Of a DNA stretch of 10,986 bases, positions 1 to 6,483 are shown in pieces. The notes below the pieces were generated by a model. It searched no databases. It had not been told where the DNA came from and saw nothing but the letters and a program-made list of their open reading frames with translations. The stretch lies in assembly GCA_018828205.1 (NCBI GenBank), contig JAHJWA010000317.1, forward strand, positions 1 to 10,986. Direction: 5' to 3'. Numbering within the stretch: the first letter of the stretch is position 1; each line of letters opens with the position of its first letter. The position numbers were made by a program, and so were the translations under genes. Source of the DNA: Alphaproteobacteria bacterium (GTDB lineage: Bacteria; Pseudomonadota; Alphaproteobacteria; Sphingomonadales; Sphingomonadaceae).

Positions 1-342
1 GCGCAGATCCCGGGCAGCACCTGCCGCACCGTGACCTCGCCCGGCTACCCCGGGGTCCACGCCATGACCGTGGATGACGAGGTGCGCCGGATCACCGTCT
101 CGGACGGTTCCGAGGTGACGCTGGCCGAGGGGATCGCGCCGGGCGCGAGCGAGGCCGAGGTCCGCGCCGCCTTCCCCGGTTTCGAGGAGAGCCCGCACAA
201 ATATCTCGCCGCCCCGGGCAAGTATCTCACCCAGCCGGGCGCCGAGGCGCGGCTCCATTTCGAGATCGACACCGACGGGAGGGTCAGCCTGATCCATGTC
301 GGCGCGCTGCCCGAACTGACCTGGGTCGAGGGCTGCGCCTGA
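1..342 (+). CDS. C-terminal part of an unrecognised protein (5' partial)
   Basis: The frame is open from the first base of the window and ends at TGA 340-342, so only the last 113 residues are visible. The GTG at 31 and ATG at 64 are probably internal codons, because in-frame coding continues to the window edge and no ribosome binding site precedes them. The fragment has two cysteines, near its start (STCRTV) and at its end (EGCA), which could form a disulfide in an exported protein. The middle reads as alternating strands and turns, with a segment on the pattern PGASEAEVRAAFPGF followed by HKYL and KYL repeats. I do not recognise the family and assign no function. The 170 bases up to the next gene hold a hairpin and a possible promoter. 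Confidence 0.7.
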   Translation, partial: AQIPGSTCRTVTSPGYPGVHAMTVDDEVRRITVSDGSEVTLAEGIAPGASEAEVRAAFPGFEESPHKYLAAPGKYLTQPGAEARLHFEIDTDGRVSLIHVGALPELTWVEGCA

Positions 343-379
343 GGAACAGCGCCGGTTTGCGAGCCGCTCGACAAGGGTT

Positions 380-412
380 GCGAAAATCGGCCTGCCTTAT
401 TTTCGCCCTTTT
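380..412 (+). terminator. Possible terminator after the first gene (8-bp hairpin and T-run)
   Basis: GCGAAAAT at 380-387 and ATTTTCGC at 399-406 form a perfect 8-bp stem around an 11-base loop, followed by CCTTTT. It lies 38 bases after the stop of the preceding gene. The A/T-rich stem is unusual in this GC-rich sequence. It could instead be a regulatory hairpin in front of the fasciclin gene, although it lies upstream of the candidate promoter at 414-438. Confidence 0.35.
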
Positions 413-413
413 C

Positions 414-438
414 GGAACCACCCCCGGTCTGAGCCGTA
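414..438 (+). promoter_or_regulatory. Candidate EcfG-type promoter upstream of the fasciclin gene
   Basis: GGAAC at 414-418 is followed after 16 bases by CGTA at 435-438, one mismatch from the alphaproteobacterial EcfG consensus GGAAC-N16/17-CGTT. It would leave an untranslated leader of roughly 65-70 bases before the ATG at 513. The call rests on motif match only. Confidence 0.35.
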
Positions 439-512
439 GGTGGGCCGAGGGCGCGGATCACACGCCGCATAATTGGCCGTTCGCGCCACCCTCCGAAAGA
501 AGGACACTTCCT

Positions 513-1106
513 ATGAACAAGTTCGCAATTGCACTCGCCTCCGCCGCCTCGCTGGCGATCGTCGCCTGCGCCGAAGAGCCCGCCGACACCACCGCGATGG
601 ACGATGCCGCCATGGCCGACCAGATGGCCAATGACGACGCCGCGATGGTCGGCGAGACCGACAACATCGTCCAGGTCGCGCAGGGCAACCCCGAGTTCTC
701 GACGCTGGTCTCCGCCGTCACCACCGCCGAACTGGGCGAGACGCTGTCGGGCGAGGGTCCCTACACCGTGTTCGCGCCGACCAATGCGGCCTTCGACAAG
801 ATCCCGCAGGCCACCCGCGACGAACTGATGAGCGAAGCGGGCCGTGAAGACCTGACCGGCATCCTCACCTACCACGTCGTCGAAGGCGAAACGATGGCCG
901 CCGCTCTGACCGCGGCGATCGAAGCCGCCGGCACCAAAGGCTACGAGCTCACCACGGTGAACGGCGCCACGCTGACCGCCACCCTGGTCGACGGCAATGT
1001 CGTGCTGACCGATGCGGCGGGCAACACCTCGACCGTGACCGGCACCGATGTCGACGCCTCGAACGGCGTGATCCACTCGATCGATACGGTTCTGATGCCC
1101 GAGTAA
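513..1106 (+). CDS. Fasciclin (FAS1) domain lipoprotein
   Basis: This is a 197-residue exported protein. The ATG at 513 is chosen because AGAAGGA (498-504) lies 8 bases upstream and a lipoprotein signal peptide follows directly, with lipobox IVAC and lipid-anchored Cys19; the frame is open further upstream but has no such features. Residues 20-50 are an acidic, Ala/Met/Asp-rich linker. Residues 51-196 form one FAS1 domain, shown by the H1 motif YTVFAPTNAAF (84-94), a YHVV segment (120-123) and the H2 motif GVIHSIDTVLMP (185-196). FAS1 domains generally mediate adhesion or matrix contacts; the ligand here is unknown. The protein is probably anchored in the envelope and faces the periplasm. It appears monocistronic: a possible EcfG-like promoter lies upstream and a strong hairpin downstream, which would fit a stress-induced envelope protein. 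That regulation is inferred. Confidence 0.93.
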   Translation: MNKFAIALASAASLAIVACAEEPADTTAMDDAAMADQMANDDAAMVGETDNIVQVAQGNPEFSTLVSAVTTAELGETLSGEGPYTVFAPTNAAFDKIPQATRDELMSEAGREDLTGILTYHVVEGETMAAALTAAIEAAGTKGYELTTVNGATLTATLVDGNVVLTDAAGNTSTVTGTDVDASNGVIHSIDTVLMPE

Positions 1107-1133
1107 TCGGCGCTCACCACCCGGACGACACAA

Positions 1134-1172
1134 GGGCGGGTCCTGCTTCGGCAGGGCCCGCCTCTTGCGTTT
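1134..1172 (+). terminator. Rho-independent terminator with UUCG tetraloop
   Basis: GGCGGGTCCTGC (1135-1146), loop TTCG (1147-1150) and GCAGGGCCCGCC (1151-1162) form a 12-pair stem with one G-U wobble, capped by the very stable UUCG tetraloop. The broken T-rich tail TCTTGCGTTT follows. It starts 27 bases after the fasciclin stop and ends before the next gene's start, so it separates the two lipoprotein genes. The tail is weaker than in a textbook terminator. Confidence 0.75.
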
Positions 1173-1230
1173 CTGGCGCGCGCGGGACATTCGCGACGGG
1201 CAGGGAGAGGCCCTGCGCAAGGGACACGCC

Positions 1231-1686
1231 ATGCCGATGACACGCATTTCGCACCGCTCGCCGCTCGGCCGCTGGCTGGCCCTCGCGGCGCTGCCGCTGC
1301 TGCTCGCCGGTTGCCAGCGCGGCGCCGAGGCCGAGCGCTCGGTCGATCCCTACGACGGCATCGCCGCCGACGAGACCGTGCGCTTCCTCGGCACCGAACC
1401 CTTCTGGGGCGGCGAGACCGCAGGCAGCACGCTGACCTACGACACCCCGGAGAACCCCGAGGGCACCACCATCACGGTCGAACGCTTCGCGGGCAACAAC
1501 GGCCTGTCGATCGCCGGCGATCTCGAGGGCGCACCCTTCGACATGGTGGTGACGCCGGGCGAGTGCTCGGACGGAATGAGCGACCGGAGCTACCCTTTCG
1601 TGGTCACGCTGCGGATCGGCGAGGAGACCCGCTTCGGCTGCGCCTGGACCGAGCGCCAGCCCTTCGCGAGCAGCGAGGCGCCATGA
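1231..1686 (+). CDS. COG3650-type small lipoprotein
   Basis: This is a 151-residue protein of unknown biochemical role. The ATG at 1231 is preferred because AAGGGA (1219-1224) precedes it by 6 bases. The frame is open back to a possible start at 1165, but that would put the start inside the terminator hairpin. The N-terminus has basic residues, a hydrophobic stretch and lipobox LAGC with Cys28, so the mature protein is lipid-anchored. The body carries FLGTEPFW (52-59) and CSDGMSDRSYPF (112-123), followed by a second cysteine in GCAW (136-139). These are the hallmarks I associate with COG3650, a family of short envelope proteins without an assigned function; Cys112 and Cys137 may pair. The next gene starts 28 bases downstream on the same strand, so co-transcription is likely. 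Confidence 0.85.
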   Translation: MPMTRISHRSPLGRWLALAALPLLLAGCQRGAEAERSVDPYDGIAADETVRFLGTEPFWGGETAGSTLTYDTPENPEGTTITVERFAGNNGLSIAGDLEGAPFDMVVTPGECSDGMSDRSYPFVVTLRIGEETRFGCAWTERQPFASSEAP

Positions 1687-1714
1687 GCGGCGCGGCTCCG
1701 ACCGGATCCGGCTC

Positions 1715-2167
1715 GTGAAATCGGTCCCCGATTTCCCCCGCCGGCTCGGTCTCGCCGGTCTCCTGCCGCAGCTCGGCCTGGTCATGGCGCTCTATGCGGG
1801 GCCGCCCGAATGGCGCGAGCCGGCTGCGCTGCTGGCCTATCTCTACGCCGGGTTGATCTTTGCCTTTCTGGGCGGGACCTGGTGGGGGATCGCCGCCTGC
1901 GCGCCCGCCGCGCAGCGCCGCCGCACGCATGGCTGGGTGTGGATCGCCGCGGTGCTCCCCAGCCTGATCGCCTTTGCCGGGCTCGCGCCGCCGCTGCTCG
2001 GGGCAAGCCCGATCGAACCCTCGCTGGTCGCGCTGGGCGGGGGGCTGCTGATCAGCCCGCTCGTCGATGTCCGGCTCGGCGCGCTGGCGCCGCGCTGGTG
2101 GATGGGTCTGCGGTTGCCGCTGTCGCTCGGCCTGGGTGCGCTGACGATCGCCGCCGCGCTGGCCTAG
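1715..2167 (+). CDS. DUF3429 family membrane protein
   Basis: This is a 150-residue integral membrane protein with a GTG start at 1715, the only start that keeps the conserved N-terminal region. The next in-frame ATG, at 1784, would cut into the first helix. About five hydrophobic segments are visible. The GLAGLLPQ start and the YAGLIFAFLGGTWWG segment (roughly residues 43-57) match the DUF3429 pattern of bacterial and mitochondrial inner-membrane proteins whose function is unknown to me. It follows the COG3650 lipoprotein gene by 28 bases and is probably translated from the same message. Its TAG stop lies within CTAG (2164-2167), which also supplies the stop of the gene on the opposite strand. 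No ribosome binding site stands out. Confidence 0.8.
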   Translation: MKSVPDFPRRLGLAGLLPQLGLVMALYAGPPEWREPAALLAYLYAGLIFAFLGGTWWGIAACAPAAQRRRTHGWVWIAAVLPSLIAFAGLAPPLLGASPIEPSLVALGGGLLISPLVDVRLGALAPRWWMGLRLPLSLGLGALTIAAALA

Positions 2168-2502
2168 CGCTCGCGCTGGACCCCGGCGCGGTCGAGCTCG
2201 GGACCGATCCGCCCGGTCAGCCACAGCCACCACATCTTGAAATCCGCGCCCAGGCTCCACAGCGGATAGGTGAAGGTCGCGGGGCGGTTCTTCTCGACCG
2301 TGAAATGCGCGATCCAGGCGAAGAAATAGCCCGCCAGCGGCATCGCCAGCAGCAGCAGCCAGTTCCCGCTCAGCAACGCCGCGAGCGCGATCCCCACGAC
2401 CAGCGAGGTGCCGAGATAATGCAGGGCGCGCGTCCGGGGGCGCGCATGCTCGCGCAGGTAAAAGGGCCAGAATTCCGCGAAGGTGGTGTGGTGGCGCGCC
2501 AT
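2164..2502 (-). CDS. Mpo1/DUF962-like small membrane protein
   Basis: This 112-residue protein starts at ATG 2502-2500 and ends at TAG 2166-2164. It matches the DUF962 (Mpo1-like) pattern: FAEFWPFYLREH (8-19), ALHYLGTS (26-33), a hydrophobic hairpin at about 32-66 ending in AWIAHF, then EKNRPATFTYPLWSL (70-84). Yeast Mpo1 is an iron-dependent dioxygenase that removes one carbon from 2-hydroxy fatty acids. His19, His28 and His66 are candidate metal ligands here, but activity in bacterial relatives is not something I can assert. The upstream sequence has only a weak ribosome binding site, and a GTG directly precedes the ATG. The gene is convergent with the DUF3429 gene and overlaps it by four bases. 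It is divergent from the LOV kinase. Confidence 0.85.
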   Translation of the reverse strand: MARHHTTFAEFWPFYLREHARPRTRALHYLGTSLVVGIALAALLSGNWLLLLAMPLAGYFFAWIAHFTVEKNRPATFTYPLWSLGADFKMWWLWLTGRIGPELDRAGVQRER

Positions 2503-2517
2503 CACCCGACAATGGGG

Positions 2518-2542
2518 GGAACCCCGCCGCGGGTCAATCGTC
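2518..2542 (+). promoter_or_regulatory. Candidate EcfG-type promoter 1 for the LOV kinase
   Basis: GGAAC at 2518-2522 is followed after exactly 16 bases by CGTC at 2539-2542, one mismatch from CGTT. It points toward the kinase gene, about 115 bases upstream of its GTG. It is the more distant of two such elements in this divergent spacer. Confidence 0.28.
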
Positions 2543-2569
2543 CAACCCCGACGGGCAGGGCAAGCCAAG

Positions 2570-2594
2570 GGAACGATTGTCGTTCTGAACCGTG
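2570..2594 (+). promoter_or_regulatory. Candidate EcfG-type promoter 2 for the LOV kinase
   Basis: GGAAC at 2570-2574 is followed after 16 bases by CGTG at 2591-2594, one mismatch from CGTT, giving a leader of about 60 bases to the GTG at 2659. An inverted repeat, GAACG (2571-2575) with CGTTC (2581-2585), overlaps the box, so the site could alternatively be an operator. Confidence 0.3.
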
Positions 2595-2658
2595 AACCAA
2601 CAAATGTTATTTGCAGATTTCCGCCCGTGCGACCGAGACAGCGAACAGGATGTGAAGC

Positions 2659-3738
2659 GTGAGAGACGATAGCGATCCAAGGCCGACCCGGCCGGCGCAG
2701 ACCTATACGGCTTTCGACGAGCCGAGCGACCGGCTTGGCGTCGAACACGCGGCGGATGCTTTCCCCGGTTCGCCCGGCATGCTGTTCAAGCAGGCGATGG
2801 CGCAGACCCGGATGTCGATCTGCCTTACCGACCCGCATCTGCCCGACAACCCCATCGTCTTCGCCAACCGCGCCTTCCGCGAGCTCACCGGCTATCGGGA
2901 CGACGAGCTGATCGGGCGCAACTGCCGCTTCCTCCAGGGTCCCAAGACCGACCCGGCGCCGGTCGCCGCGATGCGCGAGGCGCTCGCCAACGAGGACGTG
3001 GTGATCGTCGAGATGCTCAACTACCGCAAGGACGGTTCGACCTTCTGGAACGCGCTGCATCTTGGACCGATCTACGACGAGACCGGAAAGCTCGCCTATT
3101 TCTTCGGCAGCCAGTGGGATGTCACCGATCTGCGGGTGGCGCGCGCCGAGGAGCAGCATGCCCGGATGATGGCGCGCGAACTCTCGCACCGGATGAAGAA
3201 CATGTTCGCGGTGATCTCGGGCATCGTCAACGTCACCGGGCGGATGCGCGGGGTCGAGCGCGAGGCGGCGGAGATCAACGACCGCATCCAGGCGCTGGGT
3301 CGCGCCTACGAGACCACGCTCGACGACGCCGCCAGCGGCACGATCGAGATCGGCAATGCGATCCATGCGATCCTCGACCCCTATGGTCGCAAGGGCGCGC
3401 CGCTCGAACTGCGCGGCAATGGCGCGCGGGTACCCTTCTCGGTGGTCTCGATCGTCGGACTGGTGCTCCACGAACTCGCCGCCAATGCGACCAAATACGG
3501 CGCCTGGGCCAGCGACACGGGCTCGGTGACGGTCGACTGGAACTCGCCCGAACCTGACGAGACGCTGGTGATCGAATGGCGCGAACGCGGCGGCCCCGCC
3601 ATCGATCCGGACGCCGTCGCAGCGGGAACGGGAAGCGCGATCGTCGACCGGATCCTGCGCACCGCTTCGGGCACGATCGAGCGCAAATGGAACCCGGAAG
3701 GGTTCGAGGCCATTGTCTCCATACCGCTACGAGGATGA
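2659..3738 (+). CDS. LOV-domain HWE/HisKA_2 blue-light sensor histidine kinase
   Basis: This 359-residue soluble kinase has a GTG start, with AGGA (2647-2650) 8 bases upstream. No membrane segment is visible. Residues about 45-158 are a LOV domain: GRNCRFLQ (86-93) holds Cys89, which should form the light-induced adduct with flavin. Asn121 in NYRKDG, Asn131 and Gln152 in FFGSQWDVT fit the flavin contacts. The kinase part begins with LSHRMKN (175-181), where His177 is the expected phosphorylated residue. The N-box HELAANATKYGA (271-282) and WRE (307-309) are hallmarks of the HWE subfamily, and a GTGS glycine motif follows at 323-326. The length and architecture resemble the short LOV kinases of Erythrobacter litoralis, such as EL346. 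The stop is 9 bases before the receiver gene, so the two form an operon. HWE kinases often feed the alphaproteobacterial general stress response; that link is inferred here. Confidence 0.96.
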   Translation: MRDDSDPRPTRPAQTYTAFDEPSDRLGVEHAADAFPGSPGMLFKQAMAQTRMSICLTDPHLPDNPIVFANRAFRELTGYRDDELIGRNCRFLQGPKTDPAPVAAMREALANEDVVIVEMLNYRKDGSTFWNALHLGPIYDETGKLAYFFGSQWDVTDLRVARAEEQHARMMARELSHRMKNMFAVISGIVNVTGRMRGVEREAAEINDRIQALGRAYETTLDDAASGTIEIGNAIHAILDPYGRKGAPLELRGNGARVPFSVVSIVGLVLHELAANATKYGAWASDTGSVTVDWNSPEPDETLVIEWRERGGPAIDPDAVAAGTGSAIVDRILRTASGTIERKWNPEGFEAIVSIPLRG

Positions 3739-3747
3739 GAACGACAC

Positions 3748-4146
3748 TTGGCCGAACCACTCACCATTCTGCTCGTCGACGACGAACCGCTGATCCTGAT
3801 GGATCTGGAGATGGCGGCCGAGGATCGCGGTATCGATTACCTCAGCGCCCCTTCGGTCGAGCGGGCGCTGGCGCTGATCGACGCGGGCGTCCCCGCGATC
3901 GATCTGGCTGTACTCGACTTCACGCTGCTCCATGGGACCGACTGCGTGCCGATCGCGCGGCGGCTGCAGAAAGCGGGCATTCCCTTCATCATCCACTCGG
4001 GTGATCTTCACCGCAGCGAAAAGGGGCTGGGCGATCTCGACGCCGTGCTGGTGCAGAAACCCGCGCCTTCGGACAAGGTCATCGCCGCCGCGCTGGTCGA
4101 GATGGAGACCGGCGGCGAACAGCCCTCGCCGCTCGCCGCCCAGTAA
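3748..4146 (+). CDS. Single-domain response regulator, probable partner of the LOV kinase
   Basis: This 132-residue receiver domain has no output domain. The TTG at 3748 is the only usable start: an in-frame stop lies at 3736-3738, and the next in-frame ATG (3799) would remove the acidic pocket. GAGGA (3731-3735) is a somewhat distant ribosome binding site inside the end of the kinase gene. The receiver core is complete: Asp11 and Asp12 (LLVDDEP), phosphoacceptor Asp57 (VLDFTL), Ser84 (HSGD) and Lys104-Pro105. The last 20 or so residues are a loose tail. It probably accepts phosphate from the LOV kinase and acts by protein contact or as a phosphate sink, as LovR does for LovK in Caulobacter. 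The sequence lacks the PFATGGY-type motif of FAT GUY regulators. Confidence 0.93.
   Translation: MAEPLTILLVDDEPLILMDLEMAAEDRGIDYLSAPSVERALALIDAGVPAIDLAVLDFTLLHGTDCVPIARRLQKAGIPFIIHSGDLHRSEKGLGDLDAVLVQKPAPSDKVIAAALVEMETGGEQPSPLAAQ
4111..4140. terminator. Possible shared hairpin between convergent genes
   Basis: GGCGGCGA (4111-4118) and TCGCCGCC (4133-4140) can form an 8-bp stem with a 14-base loop at the very end of the receiver coding region. Only 16 bases separate the two convergent stops, so any terminator must overlap coding sequence. No T-run follows, and GC-rich codon bias could produce the pairing by chance. Confidence 0.25.
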
Positions 4147-4162
4147 CACCTCGTCTTTCGCG

Positions 4163-5590
4163 TCAGAACAGCCCGGGCACCTCGCGCTGCGCGGCGCTCG
4201 GGCGATCGGGCTGCAGCAGCACCCGGCGGCTATCGGCGCTCTGGACGCCGCGCTCTTGCCCGCCGGCTATCGGCGTGCAGCTGCGGCCCGCAAGAAAGTC
4301 GAGCGCCACGCGGACCGAGGCTTCGGCCGGGTCGCCCAGCTGGTTCGCGATGCCGTCGTTGGCCGCGCAGGTGTTGGGAACCACCCCTGCCAGCCCGCGA
4401 TAATACTCGCCCTGATCCGCGGCATTGGTGGTCTTGAAGGTCACCGCGCGCAACCGGTCGTCGCAGGCCGACCGGTCGAAGGCGAATTGCCCCACAGGCT
4501 TGCCGTAGGTGTTGGTCCCCACCAGCGCGAGATTGCTGCCGAGATAGGGGATGAAGGAATTGGTCACCAGCTCGCTCGCCGAAGCGGTGCCGCCGCGCCC
4601 GATCACCGCCACCTTGGTGGCCGCGATCGCCTGCGGCTGCGCCGCGAACAGGTCGGTTTCGTTCTCTGCCGATTTCGAGGGGCGCAGGATCGTCTTGCTG
4701 AAGACCTGCCCTTCGCGGCCCCGCGCCATCAGATCGCCGAGCAGTTCGGCGACCGAGACCAGCCCGCCGCCATTGTAGCGCAGGTCGAGGATGACCCGGT
4801 CGATCCCGGCGTCGCGGAATTGCTGGAAGGCGGCGCGCAGCTGCGGTCCGGCATCCTCGACGATGAAGGTGCGCAGATTGATATAGCCGACCTGGCCGGT
4901 ACCATCGTCGAGAATCCTGACGCCGTAACGGTCGGAGACCGGGTCGAGCGCGAACTCGGTCTTGGCGATGGTGGCGCTGCGCTCCACCCCGCCGAGATCG
5001 CGGAAGCCCAGCGTCCGGCTCACCCCCGGGTCCGACGGCCCCAGCGCATCGATCACCGCATTGGGTCCACCCGATGCCATCAGGCTGGCGACCGACGTGC
5101 CGTTGATCGACAGCAGCTCGGTGCCGCGGTCGATCCCGACGGGAAGGGCGGGGGCGTTCTCGAAGGATTCCAGCACGAAGACACGGCCGGCGCCGGTGTC
5201 ATAGCCGAGCCGGACGCCGAAGCCGGCGCTCGACCCGCTGTTGATCAGCTCGTTCTCTTCCTCGATCGAGGTGATGTAGGTGAACCCCCGGTCCCTCTCC
5301 TGCGCGCGGGCCGGAGCCACCAGCGCGTCGATATAGCTCTGGAGGTCGGGATAGGAGGCGGCGTTGACGTTGCCGGCCAGCAGCTCGGGGAAGAGATACC
5401 ATTCGTCGAGCACTTCGCGGACGAATTGCTGGCGGTTGGCGAGCGAGCAGGGATCGTTGGCGGTGCCGCCGCCAGAAGTCCCCGGCGTCGCGCCTCCGCC
5501 GGTGTTCGGGGCGCTGGGCGAACCGCCACCACCGCAGGCGGCGAGCGACAGGGCGAGGGTGGCGGACAGAAGGTTGCGGGCGATACTCAT
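4163..5590 (-). CDS. S41 family (C-terminal processing) peptidase, lipoprotein
   Basis: This is a 475-residue exported serine protease. ATG 5590-5588 is chosen because GGAG (5603-5600) lies 9 bases upstream and a lipoprotein signal follows, with lipobox LAAC and Cys19; the frame is open further upstream but without these features. A Gly/Ser/Pro/Thr-rich linker spans about 20-45. A PDZ-like region lies at about 115-205, with SAGFGVRLGY and GTELLSINGTSV. The S41 catalytic domain follows: VGYINLRTF (234-242), VILDLRYNGGG (266-276), GGTASASE (333-340) and TYGKPVGQ (361-368). By comparison with Prc and CtpA from memory, Ser337 is the nucleophile and Lys364 the base. It probably cleaves periplasmic proteins at C-termini; the substrate is unknown. 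Four cysteines in the last 100 residues (376, 408, 438, plus Cys48 near the start) may pair. The gene stands alone and is divergent from the PEBP gene. Confidence 0.94.
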   Translation of the reverse strand: MSIARNLLSATLALSLAACGGGGSPSAPNTGGGATPGTSGGGTANDPCSLANRQQFVREVLDEWYLFPELLAGNVNAASYPDLQSYIDALVAPARAQERDRGFTYITSIEEENELINSGSSAGFGVRLGYDTGAGRVFVLESFENAPALPVGIDRGTELLSINGTSVASLMASGGPNAVIDALGPSDPGVSRTLGFRDLGGVERSATIAKTEFALDPVSDRYGVRILDDGTGQVGYINLRTFIVEDAGPQLRAAFQQFRDAGIDRVILDLRYNGGGLVSVAELLGDLMARGREGQVFSKTILRPSKSAENETDLFAAQPQAIAATKVAVIGRGGTASASELVTNSFIPYLGSNLALVGTNTYGKPVGQFAFDRSACDDRLRAVTFKTTNAADQGEYYRGLAGVVPNTCAANDGIANQLGDPAEASVRVALDFLAGRSCTPIAGGQERGVQSADSRRVLLQPDRPSAAQREVPGLF

Positions 5591-5832
5591 CGGTGCGACT
5601 CCGGGAAGTTGGCGGCATGATGCCGTAGCGAGGCCAAGACATCCCGGAGGCTGCCGAGGCGACTCCCGAGAGCCCACGTTTGTGCCAAACCGCGAGGGAC
5701 TAGGCAAGTTTGCGCTCGGTTCGCGACCGGATGTGCGGGATTCCGGGCAAAAGCCGTGCATATTTGCCCATGAGGCATGGTTTCGTGGCAAGAGGGCGCG
5801 CACAAGGATCGGATGAATCGAAGGAATTTTGC
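5591..5832. other. Divergent spacer between the S41 and PEBP genes
   Basis: This 242-base spacer must hold promoters in both directions. I see the S41 ribosome binding site at its left end and AAGGA (5821-5825) at its right end. There is no GGAAC box, no clear sigma-70 pair, no strong hairpin and no convincing small gene. Confidence 0.5.
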
Positions 5833-6414
5833 ATGAGTGGCGCGGCGTGGCTGGATAGCGCGGTCGGTGGAAGCAAGCCTGCGGGTGATCTCGTTATCGC
5901 GCGGGTGGGTTCCGAGCGCACGTTCGGAAAGTCGGGGTTCTCGCTCAAGAGCCCGGCGTTCGAGCACGGGGGCGAGCTGGATCCCAGCTTCACCGCCTGC
6001 GAGGAAGCCTCGGTCGCACCGCCGCTGGAATGGACCGCGCCCCCGCCGGGTTCGCAGGAACTGGTCCTCATCGTCGAGGATGTCGACGGGCCCGAGGACA
6101 AGCCCAATCTCCACTGGCTGGTCTGGGGCCTGGCGCCGCAGCGCGGCAAGCTGCTCGAGGGCGAGGCGCCGCCGCGCACCGGCAAGAACGCGGCGGGCAA
6201 TTCCGAATGGCTGCTGCCCAACCCGCCGATCGGCGAGGAGCACCGTTACGTGTTCCAGCTGTTCGCGCTCGACCTGCCGCTGACGACGATGCCGGGGGCC
6301 AAGCTCGAGCAACTGATCAAGCAGATCGACGGCCATGTGACGGCCTGCGCGCTGCTGACCGGGCGGTTCGAGGGCCACGAGATCGAGGATTTGGATCTCG
6401 CCGACGATCTTTGA
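5833..6414 (+). CDS. YbhB/YbcL (PEBP) family protein
   Basis: This 193-residue protein starts at ATG 5833, with AAGGA (5821-5825) 7 bases upstream. In-frame starts further upstream lack a ribosome binding site. It has no signal peptide, so it is probably cytoplasmic. The phosphatidylethanolamine-binding protein fold is indicated by SPAFEHGGELDPSFT (40-54), EDVDGP (82-87), HWLVWGL (94-100) and GEEHRYVFQLFALD (134-147). EDVDGP and GEEHR correspond to the family's two anion-pocket motifs, usually DPDxP and GxHR. Bacterial members bind small anionic ligands, but their physiological role is mostly unknown, and I cannot name a ligand. It precedes the SWIB gene by 69 bases on the same strand, so co-transcription is possible. 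Confidence 0.93.
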   Translation: MSGAAWLDSAVGGSKPAGDLVIARVGSERTFGKSGFSLKSPAFEHGGELDPSFTACEEASVAPPLEWTAPPPGSQELVLIVEDVDGPEDKPNLHWLVWGLAPQRGKLLEGEAPPRTGKNAAGNSEWLLPNPPIGEEHRYVFQLFALDLPLTTMPGAKLEQLIKQIDGHVTACALLTGRFEGHEIEDLDLADDL

Positions 6415-6430
6415 GAAGAATACCCGGAGA

Positions 6431-6442
6431 CCGGCGCGCCGG
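6431..6442. repeat. 12-bp perfect palindrome CCGGCGCGCCGG
   Basis: The palindrome lies 16 bases after the PEBP stop. CCCG (6423-6426) and CGGG (6445-6448) flank it and could extend the pairing with a mismatched interval. No T-run follows, so a terminator is doubtful. It may be a protein-binding site or chance in GC-rich DNA. Confidence 0.3.
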
Positions 6443-6483
6443 CACGGGAATACAAGCAAGACTGACTGAGAAAGGAACTAACA

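Noticed and set aside
343..347. GGAAC just after the first gene's stop
   Set aside because: No CGTT-like element follows at 16-17 bases, and it lies upstream of a hairpin that would stop transcription.
45..1247. 400-codon open frame on the minus strand
   Set aside because: It runs through the fasciclin gene, the terminator hairpin and the end of the first gene. The product is Arg/Gly-rich and shows no domain.
2503..3471. N-terminal extension of the DUF962 gene to a 435-residue protein
   Set aside because: The added part is antisense to the LOV kinase and low in recognisable sequence. The DUF962 family starts at the ATG at 2502.
3932..5620. 562-codon open frame on the plus strand
   Set aside because: It lies antisense to the S41 peptidase, which has clear catalytic motifs, a lipobox and a ribosome binding site. 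Its product is rich in Arg, Ala and Gly without any recognisable domain, as expected of a GC-rich shadow frame.
5710..5832. 41-residue N-terminal extension of the PEBP protein
   Set aside because: No ribosome binding site precedes it, the extension is not a signal peptide, and the ATG at 5833 has AAGGA at proper spacing.
6474..6478. GGAAC upstream of the SWIB gene
   Set aside because: It is part of the ribosome binding site AAAGGA and too close to the start to act as a -35 element.
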